Of a DNA stretch of 64,000 nucleotides, positions 1 through 7,866 are shown piece by piece. A model generated the notes under the pieces. It saw nothing but the letters and a program-made list of their open reading frames with translations, ran no database searches and was not told the origin of the DNA. The position numbers and the translations under genes were made by a program. The DNA is from JASLDZ01 sp965199975 (GTDB lineage: Bacteria > Pseudomonadota > Alphaproteobacteria > Caulobacterales > Caulobacteraceae), in assembly GCA_965199975.1 (NCBI GenBank), contig OZ241340.1, positions 744,001 through 808,000 on the forward strand, in the 5' to 3' direction. How positions within the stretch are numbered: the stretch's first letter is position 1; each line of letters starts with the position of its first letter.

Positions 1-306
1 ACGGCCGCGCCGTTGCGCCGGCCTGCGCCCATCGGGAGCACGGCGTCGTCCACGCCCGTGCCGCCGACGCCGGTGGTGTTCCGCTGCGAGGCGCCTGGGT
101 CGGCCACGGTGCTGACGCTGGGCGCGCACATGTGCAAGTGGCCGATCGGCGACCCCTCGTCAGCCGACTTCACCTTCTGCGGCGGTCGCGCCACCCAGGG
201 CGTGTACTGCGCACGCCATGCGGAGGTGGCCTTCCAGGCGGCGCCCTCCAAGAAGGGCCGTTCGCAGGCTTCGGAGCTGGCGCGCTCGCTGCGCCGCTAC
301 ATCTGA
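1..306 (+). CDS. gcrA: GcrA cell-cycle regulator, C-terminal part (5' end outside window)
   Basis: The reading frame is open from the window edge to TGA at 304-306, so only about the last 100 residues are present. The end carries the Cys-containing GcrA C-terminal block (MCKWPIGDPSSADFTFCGG, then a YCxxH element), which in this family binds the sigma-70 domain 2 of RNA polymerase. GcrA is a CcrM-methylation-dependent transcription activator of the alphaproteobacterial cell cycle. The N-terminal DNA-binding part and the promoter lie outside the window. A strong inverted repeat follows the stop and separates it from the convergent rpmE. Family assignment is firm. Confidence 0.9.
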   Translation, partial: TAAPLRRPAPIGSTASSTPVPPTPVVFRCEAPGSATVLTLGAHMCKWPIGDPSSADFTFCGGRATQGVYCARHAEVAFQAAPSKKGRSQASELARSLRRYI

Positions 307-312
307 ACGCGA

Positions 313-348
313 CGACGCCGCGGAGGCCGGTGGGCCGCCGCGGCGTCG
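313..348. terminator. inverted repeat between convergent gcrA and rpmE
   Basis: CGACGCCGCGG (313-323) and its exact complement CCGCGGCGTCG (338-348) form an 11-bp GC-only stem with a 14-nt loop. It sits 7 bases after the gcrA stop and 38 bases beyond the rpmE stop, so it can serve both convergent genes. There is no T-tract, so classical Rho-independent function is inferred from position and stem strength only. Confidence 0.55.
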
Positions 349-385
349 GATGTCTGCAAGCGGGGCGGCATGTCCGCCCGACGCC

Positions 386-610
386 TCAGCGCTTGAGGAA
401 ACCGCCGTACTTGGCCGAGAAGCGCGACACCCGGCCGCCGCGGTCCAGGAGCTGCTGATTTCCGCCGGTCCAGGCCGGGTGGGTGCTGGGATCGATGTCG
501 AGATTCAGCGTGGCCCCCTCCTTCTGGTAGGTGGAGCGCGTCTGATAGCTCGTGCCGTTCGTCATCGTCACGGTGATGAAGTGGTAGTCGGGATGGACGT
601 CTGGCTTCAT
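386..610 (-). CDS. rpmE: 50S ribosomal protein L31
   Basis: The 74-residue protein has the full L31 pattern: MKPDVHPDYHFITVTMTNG at the start, then the THPAWTGG block and a KYGGFLKR end. L31 is a large-subunit protein bridging the 50S and 30S subunits. The zinc-binding cysteines of the C+ type are absent, so this is the cysteine-free form. The ATG at 608-610 gives the usual family length. It is transcribed away from the downstream ABC exporter gene; the 194-base divergent gap (611-804) must hold both promoters, and I could not identify clear boxes there. Confidence 0.95.
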   Translation of the reverse strand: MKPDVHPDYHFITVTMTNGTSYQTRSTYQKEGATLNLDIDPSTHPAWTGGNQQLLDRGGRVSRFSAKYGGFLKR

Positions 611-804
611 GGACCTGCCCGGTCGGCGTAACGGCCGGCCGCTTTCGTAGGGTGATTGCAGCCCTGAGCGGGCGCGAACGACGAGACCCGCCGGGGTGCG
701 GCGGGCCGAACGAGGGGCAGGCCTCTACACGAACGGCCCACCGGCGCCAAGCCGCGGCCCCGCCAAGCTGGCCCTGCGGGCGCAGCGAGGGTAAGCGCGC
801 AGCC

Positions 805-2694
805 ATGCCAGACCCCACTTCCGCCGACGCCCCAGGCCGCCCGGGGGCGGGCGCCGCGCTCGCCGCCGACATCACCGCAGCCAAGGGCCGGCGCGAGCGC
901 TCGCGCGACCTCAAGTCGCTGCGCCGGCTCGGCCCTTACGTGTGGCGCCATCGGCGCGACGCGGCGCTGGGCGGACTGTTCCTGACGCTGTCCACGCTCT
1001 CCACCCTAACGTTGACGGGCGCGGCGCGACTGGTGACCGACCACGGCTTCGCGGCCGGATCGTCCTCCGCGGTGAACCGCTATTTCCTGCTGGCGGTGGG
1101 GGTGGCGATCCTGCTGGCTCTGGCCACCGCGGCGCGCTTCTACTTCGTGCAGAAGACCGGCGAGCGCGTGGTGGCAGATCTCAGACGCGACCTCTACGCG
1201 CATGTGCTGACTCTGGACCAAAGCTTCTTCATGGGCGTGCGCACGGGTGAGGTGCTCTCGCGCGTGACGACCGACGTGGCGCTGGTGGAGAGCGCGGTAG
1301 GCCCCACGGCCTCGATCGCGCTGCGCAACCTGCTCATGACCTTCGGTTCGATCGCGCTGCTGTTCTTCGTCAGCCCCAAGCTTACGCTGGGCGTGCTGGT
1401 GCTGGTGCCCGTGGTGGTGGCCCCCATCGCCATCTTCGGTCGGCGCGTGCGCAAGCTCTCGGTGAGTGCGCAGGACCGCTTCGCCAACGCGGTGGGCTTC
1501 GCCGGCGAGACGCTGGACCAGCTCGACACGGTGCAGGCCTTCAACCGCCAGCGCTCGGCCGCCGCCCGCTTCGCAGAGGCCGTGGACGAGGCCTTCGCCG
1601 TTTCGCTCGACCGCATCCGCGCGCGGGCGGGGATGACGGCGGTGGTGATCACGCTGGTGTTCGGCGGCGTGGCCGCGGTGCTGTGGCTGGGCGCGCACGA
1701 TGTGGTGGCCGGGCGCATGACGGGCGGTGCGCTGGTGCAGTTCCTGCTGCTGTCGGTCTTGGCCGCGGGCGCGGTCGGCGCCCTGGGCGAGGTGTGGGGC
1801 GAGGTTCAGAAGGCCTCGGGCGCCATGGTGCGCATTGGCGAGATCCTCGACGCGCGGCCCGCCGTGCGCGCGCCCGTGCTGCCCAAGCCTTTGCCCGAAC
1901 CCGCGCGCGGCGAGATCGCCTTCGAAGGCGTGCGCTTCGCCTATCCCGGCCGCCCCGACCTGCCGGCGCTGGACGGCTTCAGCCTGCACGTCCGCCCGGG
2001 CGAGACGGTGGCGCTCGTCGGCCCCTCTGGCGGCGGCAAGTCCACCGTGCTGCGGCTCCTGCTGCGGTTCTACGACCCGAACGAGGGGCGGGTGCTGCTC
2101 GACGGCGTCGACCTGCGCGACGCCGACCCCGAGGCGGTGCGCGCGCGCCTGGCGCTGGTGTCGCAGGAGGCCTCGCTCTTCTCCGACAGCGTGGAGGCCA
2201 ACATCCGCTTCGGCCGCCAGGACGCCGAAGCCGAGGCGATCTTCGCCGCCGCCCGCGCCGCGGAGGCCCACGCCTTCGTGGAGAGCCTGCCGCAGCGCTA
2301 CGCCACCGCGCTGGGCGAGCGGGGCCGCTCGCTCTCCGGCGGGCAGCGCCAGCGGCTGGCCATCGCCCGCGCCCTGGTGCGCGACGCGCCGGTGCTGCTG
2401 CTCGACGAGGCGACCTCGGCGCTGGACGCCGAGAACGAGCGGCTGGTGCAGCGGGCGCTGGACGAGGCGATGAAGGGGCGCACCACGCTCGTCATAGCCC
2501 ACCGGCTCGCCACCGTGCTGCGCGCCAACCGGATCGCGGTGGTGGACAAGGGCCGGGTGGTGGAGACGGGCTCCCACGCCGAGCTCGTGGCGCGCGGCGG
2601 CCTCTACGCGCGCCTGGCGCAGCTGCAGTTCACCGCCGACGCGCTCACGGGCGGCGCAGCGACGGCGGTGGAGCCTGCGCCGGTCGCAGGTTGA
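805..2694 (+). CDS. ABC exporter, fused permease and ATPase (MsbA/LmrA type)
   Basis: This 629-residue half-transporter has an N-terminal ABC membrane domain with about six helices (roughly residues 45-310), followed by the nucleotide-binding domain. Walker A is GPSGGGKS at 406-413, the signature LSGGQ at 510-514, Walker B ends in DE at 534-535, and the H-loop histidine is 566. It would act as a homodimer exporting a lipid, peptide or drug; the substrate cannot be told from sequence. The frame is open further upstream, but the ATG at 805 begins the first family-like sequence. Its 3' end overlaps the convergent marC gene by 50 bases. Confidence 0.85.
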   Translation: MPDPTSADAPGRPGAGAALAADITAAKGRRERSRDLKSLRRLGPYVWRHRRDAALGGLFLTLSTLSTLTLTGAARLVTDHGFAAGSSSAVNRYFLLAVGVAILLALATAARFYFVQKTGERVVADLRRDLYAHVLTLDQSFFMGVRTGEVLSRVTTDVALVESAVGPTASIALRNLLMTFGSIALLFFVSPKLTLGVLVLVPVVVAPIAIFGRRVRKLSVSAQDRFANAVGFAGETLDQLDTVQAFNRQRSAAARFAEAVDEAFAVSLDRIRARAGMTAVVITLVFGGVAAVLWLGAHDVVAGRMTGGALVQFLLLSVLAAGAVGALGEVWGEVQKASGAMVRIGEILDARPAVRAPVLPKPLPEPARGEIAFEGVRFAYPGRPDLPALDGFSLHVRPGETVALVGPSGGGKSTVLRLLLRFYDPNEGRVLLDGVDLRDADPEAVRARLALVSQEASLFSDSVEANIRFGRQDAEAEAIFAAARAAEAHAFVESLPQRYATALGERGRSLSGGQRQRLAIARALVRDAPVLLLDEATSALDAENERLVQRALDEAMKGRTTLVIAHRLATVLRANRIAVVDKGRVVETGSHAELVARGGLYARLAQLQFTADALTGGAATAVEPAPVAG

Positions 2695-3418
2695 AGGGGA
2701 ACAGCGGCTTGCCGGGCCTGGACGCCCCCGCCGGATAGGGATTAGCCACCGAACGGCGGATGATGCCTGCGGTGGTGTCGCTCACGCCCACGATGATAAA
2801 CTGGATGGCCAGGGCGGTGAGGATCAGCCCCAGCACCCGCACCACGATCATCGAGCCCACCTTGCCCAGCACACGGCTGATCGCGCCGCTGGCCATGAAG
2901 ACGAGCAGGCACACGAGCGAGATGGCGGCGATGGCGACCACGCCCGCGCCCATGCCCGCCCAGCCGTACTTCGTCTGCGCCTCCGACGAGAACAGCACCA
3001 CCGCCGAGATGGCGCCGGGTCCGATCAGCAGCGGCATGCCGAAAGGCACGATGAGCTTCTCGAATTCGCGCCGGGCGTAGGTGCGCGGATCCTCCCGCTC
3101 GCCCGCCACGATGTCGACCGCGACCGCCGGGCTGAAGTCCTTGCGCGCCATGTCCAGCCCGAGCAGCAGTAAGAGGATGCCGCCCGCGATGCGGAAGGCC
3201 GCCAGCGAGATGCCGAAGAAGCGCAGCAGCGTCAGCCCGCTGAAGAAGAACAGCAGCAGGAAGGCCAGCGCGAAGACCGACACATAGAGCGCGATGCGCC
3301 AGCGCGCCGAGGGCGTGGCGCTCGTCGTCGCCGCCGCGAATAGCGGCGCTATGCCCACCGGATCGATCAGCGCGAACAGCGCCACGAAGAAGTTGACCGC
3401 GAAGGCCGCCTCGCCCAT
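2645..3418 (-). CDS. MarC family integral membrane protein
   Basis: The 257-residue, very hydrophobic protein has about six predicted helices. It shows the MarC/UPF0056 hallmarks FALIDPVGIAPLF near the N-terminus and PFGMPLLIGPGAIS in the middle. MarC proteins are inner-membrane proteins of unknown transport role; the old link to multiple antibiotic resistance was not confirmed. The ATG at 3418 precedes the conserved start MGEAAFAVNFF; the longer frame upstream is Arg/Ser-rich and unlike the family. The last 17 codons are antisense to the end of the ABC exporter gene. It is divergent from pyrF, 82 bases away. Confidence 0.88.
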   Translation of the reverse strand: MGEAAFAVNFFVALFALIDPVGIAPLFAAATTSATPSARWRIALYVSVFALAFLLLFFFSGLTLLRFFGISLAAFRIAGGILLLLLGLDMARKDFSPAVAVDIVAGEREDPRTYARREFEKLIVPFGMPLLIGPGAISAVVLFSSEAQTKYGWAGMGAGVVAIAAISLVCLLVFMASGAISRVLGKVGSMIVVRVLGLILTALAIQFIIVGVSDTTAGIIRRSVANPYPAGASRPGKPLFPFNLRPAQAPPPSLRRP

Positions 3419-3500
3419 CCCGCGCTCCCGAGCCCAGCCCCTGCAGATTCGCGGCACCATACGGCCACGCTCGCGCCCCGCAACCTCGGAAGACCCCGCC

Positions 3501-4196
3501 ATGGCCGCCGACCCCCGCCTGATCGTGGCCCTCGACCTGCCCGAGCGCGCCGCCGCCGAGGCCATGGTGGAGCGGCTGGGCGACACCGTCTGCGCCTACA
3601 AGATCGGCCTGCAGCTCCTCGCCACCGGCGGCATGGCCATGGCGCGCGACCTCAGCACCCGCGGCCGCTCGGTCTTCCTCGACTGGAAGCTGCATGACAT
3701 CGGCGCCACGGTGGAGAAGGCCGCCGCCGCCATCGCCGCCCAGGACGCGTGCGACCTCCTCACCGTGCATGCCGAGCCGCAGGTGATGCGCGCCGCGGTG
3801 CGGGGCCGCGCAGGCGCCCCGCGCTGCCGGATCCTGGGCGTGACGGTGCTGACCAGCCTCTCCGGCCAGGACCTCGGCGAGATCGGATACGGCCTGCCGG
3901 TGGCGGCCCTGGTCGAGCGGCGCATCCGCCAGGCCGTCGATTGCGGCGTGGACGGCGTGGTCGCCTCGCCGCGCGAGGCGGCGCTGGCCCGGCGCATCGG
4001 CGGCCCCGATTTCCTGGTGGTCACACCCGGCGTGCGGCCCGCGGGCGCCCCGCTCGACGATCAGGAGCGCGCCGCCACGCCCGCTGAAGCCCTGGCCGCC
4101 GGGGCGAGCCGGCTCGTGGTCGGCCGGCCCGTCACCGCCGCGACCGACCCCCGGGCGGCGGCGCTGTCCATCGCCGCGGAGATGGCCGGCGCCTGA
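3501..4196 (+). CDS. pyrF: orotidine 5'-phosphate decarboxylase
   Basis: PyrF decarboxylates OMP to UMP, the last step of de novo UMP synthesis. The 231-residue protein has the usual length and the catalytic Asp-x-Lys-x-x-Asp array at D61, K63 and D66 (DWKLHDIG, normally DxKFHDIP), with substrate residues D12 and K34. The phosphate-binding end is LVVGRPVTAATDP. The ATG at 3501 gives the family N-terminus MAADPRLIVALDL. It stands alone and is followed 8 bases later by a strong inverted repeat. Confidence 0.95.
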   Translation: MAADPRLIVALDLPERAAAEAMVERLGDTVCAYKIGLQLLATGGMAMARDLSTRGRSVFLDWKLHDIGATVEKAAAAIAAQDACDLLTVHAEPQVMRAAVRGRAGAPRCRILGVTVLTSLSGQDLGEIGYGLPVAALVERRIRQAVDCGVDGVVASPREAALARRIGGPDFLVVTPGVRPAGAPLDDQERAATPAEALAAGASRLVVGRPVTAATDPRAAALSIAAEMAGA

Positions 4197-4203
4197 ACGC
4201 GAA

Positions 4204-4234
4204 GGCGCCCGGAGCGGGGTCCGCTCCGGGCGCC
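4204..4234. terminator. strong hairpin between convergent pyrF and the Gly/Asn-rich gene
   Basis: A perfect 14-bp stem (GGCGCCCGGAGCGG at 4204-4217 with its complement at 4221-4234) closes a 3-nt loop. It lies 8 bases past the pyrF stop and 24 bases past the stop of the convergent gene, so it probably terminates both. No T-tract is present. Confidence 0.65.
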
Positions 4235-4257
4235 GATCTCACGCGAGCGAGAGAGGC

Positions 4258-5286
4258 TCAGCCGTGGCGGCCGCCGCCCTTGCCCCAGCCGCCGCTGTGG
4301 CCGCCGCCCTTGTTGGAGCCCCACGACCCGCCGCCATTACCCCAGGAGCCGCCGTGGCCGCCGCCGGCGCCCCAGGACCCGCCGCCGCCCTTGCCCCCGG
4401 AGCCGCCGCCGCCGCCCATGTCGCAGCCGCAGTCGTCGCCGCCGCCGCCGTGACCGCCCTTGCCGCCGTGGCCGCCCCACGAGCCGCCGCCGTTCCAGTT
4501 GCCGCCGTGCATATGCATGCCGCCGCCATTCGAGTTGCTGTTGTGGTTCTGATTGTCGTTCCAGTTATTGTTGTGATTGTTGTTCATATTCTGGTTATTG
4601 TTGTAGTTATGATTGCTGTTGTAGTTCGAGTTGGAATTGTAGTTGTTGTTTTGGTTTTTATTGTTCGCCTGGCTCGAGCTGTAGCTCGAGTTATTGAGGT
4701 TGTTTTTCACCACGACGTTCACGTTGGCTTGCGAGGCGGAGTAGGCGTTGGCATAGCCGTTCGCGCGGGCGTTGGCGTCGGCCTGGGCGTTGGAGGTGGC
4801 GTTGGCCCAGGCTCCGGCGCGCGAGGAGGTGAAGCCCGAGATGTCGCCGAAGTTCGCGACCTCGAAGTTGCCGCCGTTGAAGCCGCCGCCGCCGCCGCCG
4901 CCGCCCGAGGTGTCGCCCACCCCGCCGGAGAAGTCGCCGCCGACGCTCACGTACTCGGGCTGCGCCACGGCGTAGGCCGGCACGCACTCGGTGACGCACT
5001 CGGCCGGGGCCGCGGCGTAGCCGTAGCCGGCGACGCGCGCCTGGACCGGCGCGGCGTACTGCGCCGGATAGGCGGCGTAGGCCGGGGCGGCGTAGGCCGG
5101 GGCGGGATAGGCGGCGTAGCTCGCGGCGTGGGCGGCGCGCGCCGACGTGCCGGGGGGTGCGAAGGCGTAGGCCGGCGAGGCCGGGACGTAAGTCGAGCAC
5201 CCCGTGGGCGCGCAGCCCCCGGCGTGGGCGGTGGAGGCCAGGGACGCGGCCCCGGCGGCGATGAGGGCTGCGGCGAGGCGGGCCAT
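4258..5286 (-). CDS. secreted Gly/Asn-rich low-complexity protein
   Basis: The 342-residue protein begins with a clear Sec signal peptide, with cleavage likely after AHA near residue 22. It then has a Cys-containing Ala/Tyr/Pro-rich stretch, a second Cys-rich patch (ECVTECV), a run of eight Gly, an Ala/Asn segment, an Asn/Ser block (about residues 195-255) and a Gly/Trp/His-rich tail with a CGC motif. No enzyme domain is visible. The Asn block uses AT-rich codons, very unlike the rest of the window, so DNA at about 4530-4715 drops sharply in GC. It may be a surface, adhesin-like or matrix protein, but that is inference. I do not recognise a named family. Confidence 0.7.
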   Translation of the reverse strand: MARLAAALIAAGAASLASTAHAGGCAPTGCSTYVPASPAYAFAPPGTSARAAHAASYAAYPAPAYAAPAYAAYPAQYAAPVQARVAGYGYAAAPAECVTECVPAYAVAQPEYVSVGGDFSGGVGDTSGGGGGGGGFNGGNFEVANFGDISGFTSSRAGAWANATSNAQADANARANGYANAYSASQANVNVVVKNNLNNSSYSSSQANNKNQNNNYNSNSNYNSNHNYNNNQNMNNNHNNNWNDNQNHNSNSNGGGMHMHGGNWNGGGSWGGHGGKGGHGGGGDDCGCDMGGGGGSGGKGGGGSWGAGGGHGGSWGNGGGSWGSNKGGGHSGGWGKGGGRHG

Positions 5287-5509
5287 GTGTGTCTCCCAAT
5301 CGAACGATCGGGCGACGGCGCCGCCCGTTTCGGGGACGGCCTCTCAAGATGGGCGCCGCGACGCAGCGAGAGGCGCAACGCTGGCCTCGCCGACGCTCGA
5401 TCAATCCCGGCGCGCGCGGACGCCTCCAAGCGATTCGCCTGTCGCGGGAACGCCAGCCGCGCGGGCTCGCCTTGCAGGGGCGCCATGGAAGCGCTGCGCC
5501 GAGAATCCC

Positions 5510-5746
5510 TTAGAAATCAACGGCGAGACCCTTCCGCTCCCAATCCCCATAGCGCGTGGGCTCGGGACCCTGGGGCCCCCCTTGCTCGGCCGGGGGGGCG
5601 GCGTCCGCGGCGGCGCGGCGGCGCGCGGCCGCCTCCTCCAGCGCCCGCCGGGCCGCTGGGGCGAGCGGGCGTTGCGAAGCGGCGCCGGGAGAGGCCGTCC
5701 CGGGATCGGGCGTATCGTTCTGGGACGCGACGGCGGGATCGGACAT
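5510..5746 (-). CDS. DUF1674 protein, succinate dehydrogenase assembly factor 4 (SDHAF4) type
   Basis: This 78-residue protein ends in GPEPTRYGDWERKGLAVDF, the hallmark C-terminus of DUF1674/SDHAF4. In mitochondria SDHAF4 protects the flavinylated SdhA subunit before assembly, and the bacterial proteins are presumed to do the same in the cytoplasm. The N-terminal half is Ala/Pro-rich and disordered. ATG at 5744-5746 gives the short family length; a longer frame upstream would run into rsmB. It is divergent from rsmB with an 85-base gap. The 223 bases between it and the Gly/Asn-rich gene hold nothing I can support. Confidence 0.85.
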   Translation of the reverse strand: MSDPAVASQNDTPDPGTASPGAASQRPLAPAARRALEEAAARRRAAADAAPPAEQGGPQGPEPTRYGDWERKGLAVDF

Positions 5747-5831
5747 GGCGGGGCTCCTCGAGGCCCGCACATAGGCGTGCGGCCGCGCCGGCGCTCGCGC
5801 GGGCGGGCGGGCGGGCCTATCAGACGCCGTC

Positions 5832-7175
5832 ATGAGCCCCGCCTCCCCCCGGCCGCCGCGCCGGACCGCCCCGCGCCCACCCGCGCCCGCGCCGCCCCCC
5901 GGGCTCGAGGCGCGGCGCCTGGCGCTGGCGCGAATCGAGGCGGCGCTGTCGCGCCGGGGCGGGGCCGAGGACGCCGTCGGCGCGGGCGCCGCGCTGGACG
6001 GGCGCGATCGCGCCTTCGCCCACGCGCTGGCCGCCGCGGTGATGCGTCGCCTGCCCTCGCTCGACCGGGTGCTGGACTCCAAGCTGCAGCGGCCGCCGCC
6101 GCCGCCCGTGCGCGCCCTGCTGCGGCTCGGGCTGGCGCAGATGGCGCTATTGGAGACGCCCGCCTTCGCCGCCGTCTCCACCACCCTGGCGCTGGCCGAC
6201 GCCGATCCCGCGACGCGCCCCTTCCGGGGCCTGCTCAACGCCGTGCTGCGCGGGCTGGATCGGGAAGGCGCCGGCGCCCGCGTGGCCGCGGAGCCGCCCG
6301 AGGGCGACGTGCCGGACTGGCTTCTCGCCCGCTGGCGCAGCGCCTACGGGGCGGAAGCCGCCTCTGCGATCACCGCGGCGCTGCGGAGCGAGCCGCCCAC
6401 CGACCTCACCCCCCGCGATCCACGGGAGGCCGCCGCCCTGGCGCAGGCGGTGGGCGGCGAGGCGCTGGCCACCGGCTCGGTGCGGGTCGCGCGCCGCGGC
6501 GACCTCGCCGAATGGCCCGGCTACGCCGAAGGCGGCTGGTGGGTGCAGGACGCCGCCGCCGCCGTCCCCGCGCGCGTCCTCGCCGCGCAAGCGGGCGAGA
6601 CGGCGCTGGACCTCTGCGCCGCACCGGGCGGCAAGACGCTGCAGCTCGCCGCCGCCGGGGTGCGCGTGGTGGCGCTGGATCGCTCGGCCGAACGGCTGCG
6701 CCGGGTGGAGGCGAACCTCGCCCGCACCGGCCTCGCCGCCGAGCTCGTCGCCGCCGACGCCACGGCGTGGGACGACCCCCGCCGCTTCGACGCCGTGCTG
6801 CTGGACGCGCCGTGCTCGGCCACCGGAACCGCGCGCCGCCACCCCGACGTGCTGCGGCTGGTGCGCCCCGGCGACATCGCCACCCAGGCCGCCCAGCAGG
6901 CGCGGCTGCTGGACGCCGCGGCGGCGCGGGTGGCCCCGGGCGGGCGGCTGGTGTTCTGCACCTGCTCGCTGGAGCCGGAGGAGGGTGAGGCGCAGGTAGG
7001 CCCCTTCCTGCAGCGCCACCCGGACTTCGCGGTCGCGCCTGCAGATACGCGGGCGCTGGGCCTGCCGCGCGAGGCGGCGGCCGCGAACGGCGGCCTGCGG
7101 CTCCTGCCCAGCTTCTGGGAACAGCGCGGCGGCATGGACGGTTTCTTCGCCGTCCGCCTCGACCGGGCGCGCTGA
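5832..7175 (+). CDS. rsmB: 16S rRNA (cytosine(967)-C(5))-methyltransferase
   Basis: The 447-residue protein has an N-terminal NusB-like helical RNA-binding domain (about residues 25-155) and a C-terminal Rossmann methyltransferase domain. The SAM motif is CAAPGGKT from C262. The two m5C-methyltransferase cysteines lie in DAPCS (C328) and in the TCS motif (C378, the nucleophile), followed by LEPEEGE. It methylates 16S rRNA C967 using SAM. The Pro-rich start from ATG 5832 is unusual, and an internal start cannot be excluded. The stop is two bases before a direct-repeat motif that precedes the next gene. Confidence 0.93.
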   Translation: MSPASPRPPRRTAPRPPAPAPPPGLEARRLALARIEAALSRRGGAEDAVGAGAALDGRDRAFAHALAAAVMRRLPSLDRVLDSKLQRPPPPPVRALLRLGLAQMALLETPAFAAVSTTLALADADPATRPFRGLLNAVLRGLDREGAGARVAAEPPEGDVPDWLLARWRSAYGAEAASAITAALRSEPPTDLTPRDPREAAALAQAVGGEALATGSVRVARRGDLAEWPGYAEGGWWVQDAAAAVPARVLAAQAGETALDLCAAPGGKTLQLAAAGVRVVALDRSAERLRRVEANLARTGLAAELVAADATAWDDPRRFDAVLLDAPCSATGTARRHPDVLRLVRPGDIATQAAQQARLLDAAAARVAPGGRLVFCTCSLEPEEGEAQVGPFLQRHPDFAVAPADTRALGLPREAAAANGGLRLLPSFWEQRGGMDGFFAVRLDRAR

Positions 7176-7177
7176 CG

Positions 7178-7194
7178 TTCAGGCGGGGTTCAGC
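7178..7194 (+). promoter_or_regulatory. GTTCAG-N5-GTTCAG direct repeat before a glycine-zipper lipoprotein gene
   Basis: Two identical GTTCAG hexamers start 11 bases apart (7178 and 7189), one DNA turn, which is the geometry used by winged-helix (OmpR-type) response regulators. The site lies 44 bases before the lipoprotein start codon. The same arrangement recurs at 31381-31397 before another small secreted protein. The binding protein is unknown. Confidence 0.5.
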
Positions 7195-7238
7195 CGGCCG
7201 GTGGCCAGCGTCGACGGTCCATCCCTCGAGTGACCGCC

Positions 7239-7760
7239 ATGAGCCGCCGCTTCCGCACCGCCGCCGTCGCCGCCCTGGCAGGCGCCTCCGTCCTGGGCCT
7301 CGCCGCCTGCGAGAGCGACTACGGCCCGGGGCGTTATTCGCCCTACGAGGCGGGGGTCCCAGCGCGGGTCGAGCAGGGGCGCATCGTCTCCTGGCGGCCG
7401 ATCCGCTTCACCGATCAGGGCAATGTCGCCGGCGCCACGACGGCGGGCGTGGTGGGTGGCGGCGTGCTCGGCGCCTCGCTCGGCGGCAACCGCTACGGCG
7501 ACGGCAGCCTGGCCGGGGGCCTCATCGGCGCGGTGGTGGGCGGCGTGCTCGGCCACGAGATCGCCAAGGGCGGCGACCGGCAGGGCTTCGCCTACGTCAT
7601 CCGCATGAACGACGGCCACACCCTCGAGGTGCCGCAGGCGCAGCCCGAGCCGATCCCCAACGGCGCGCGGGTGAACGTGATCTTCGGGCCGCGCGTGCGG
7701 GTGGAGCCGATCGGCTCGGGCTACTACGGGCCGCCGCCCCCGCCTCCGCCGCGCTACTGA
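7239..7760 (+). CDS. glycine-zipper 2TM lipoprotein (SlyB/17-kDa antigen type)
   Basis: The 173-residue protein has a lipoprotein signal ending in LAAC with the lipidated Cys at 24. A central glycine-zipper region (GVVGGGVLGASLGGN, then LIGAVVGGVLGHEIAKG) fits the glycine-zipper 2TM domain of SlyB and the rickettsial 17-kDa antigen. A short beta-rich C-terminal part (YVIRMNDGHTLEVPQ) follows, and the protein ends in Pro/Tyr. It is expected in the outer membrane with a role in envelope integrity. ATG 7239 is preferred to the GTG nine bases earlier. A GTTCAG direct repeat sits upstream. Confidence 0.85.
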   Translation: MSRRFRTAAVAALAGASVLGLAACESDYGPGRYSPYEAGVPARVEQGRIVSWRPIRFTDQGNVAGATTAGVVGGGVLGASLGGNRYGDGSLAGGLIGAVVGGVLGHEIAKGGDRQGFAYVIRMNDGHTLEVPQAQPEPIPNGARVNVIFGPRVRVEPIGSGYYGPPPPPPPRY

Positions 7761-7866
7761 GGCCGCCGACGCCGCGCTTCTTGCGCTGACGTTGCGGGCG
7801 AGGCTACCGGTGCGGGGACATGCCGCGCGGCCCCCGCACCCCCGACGCGCCGTCCGGCGACGCCGC

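Noticed and set aside
1006..2577. Long minus-strand frame of 523 codons antisense to the ABC exporter gene
   Set aside because: It is a His/Arg/Gly-rich shadow produced by GC-rich codons of the real gene. The plus-strand frame has all ABC motifs.
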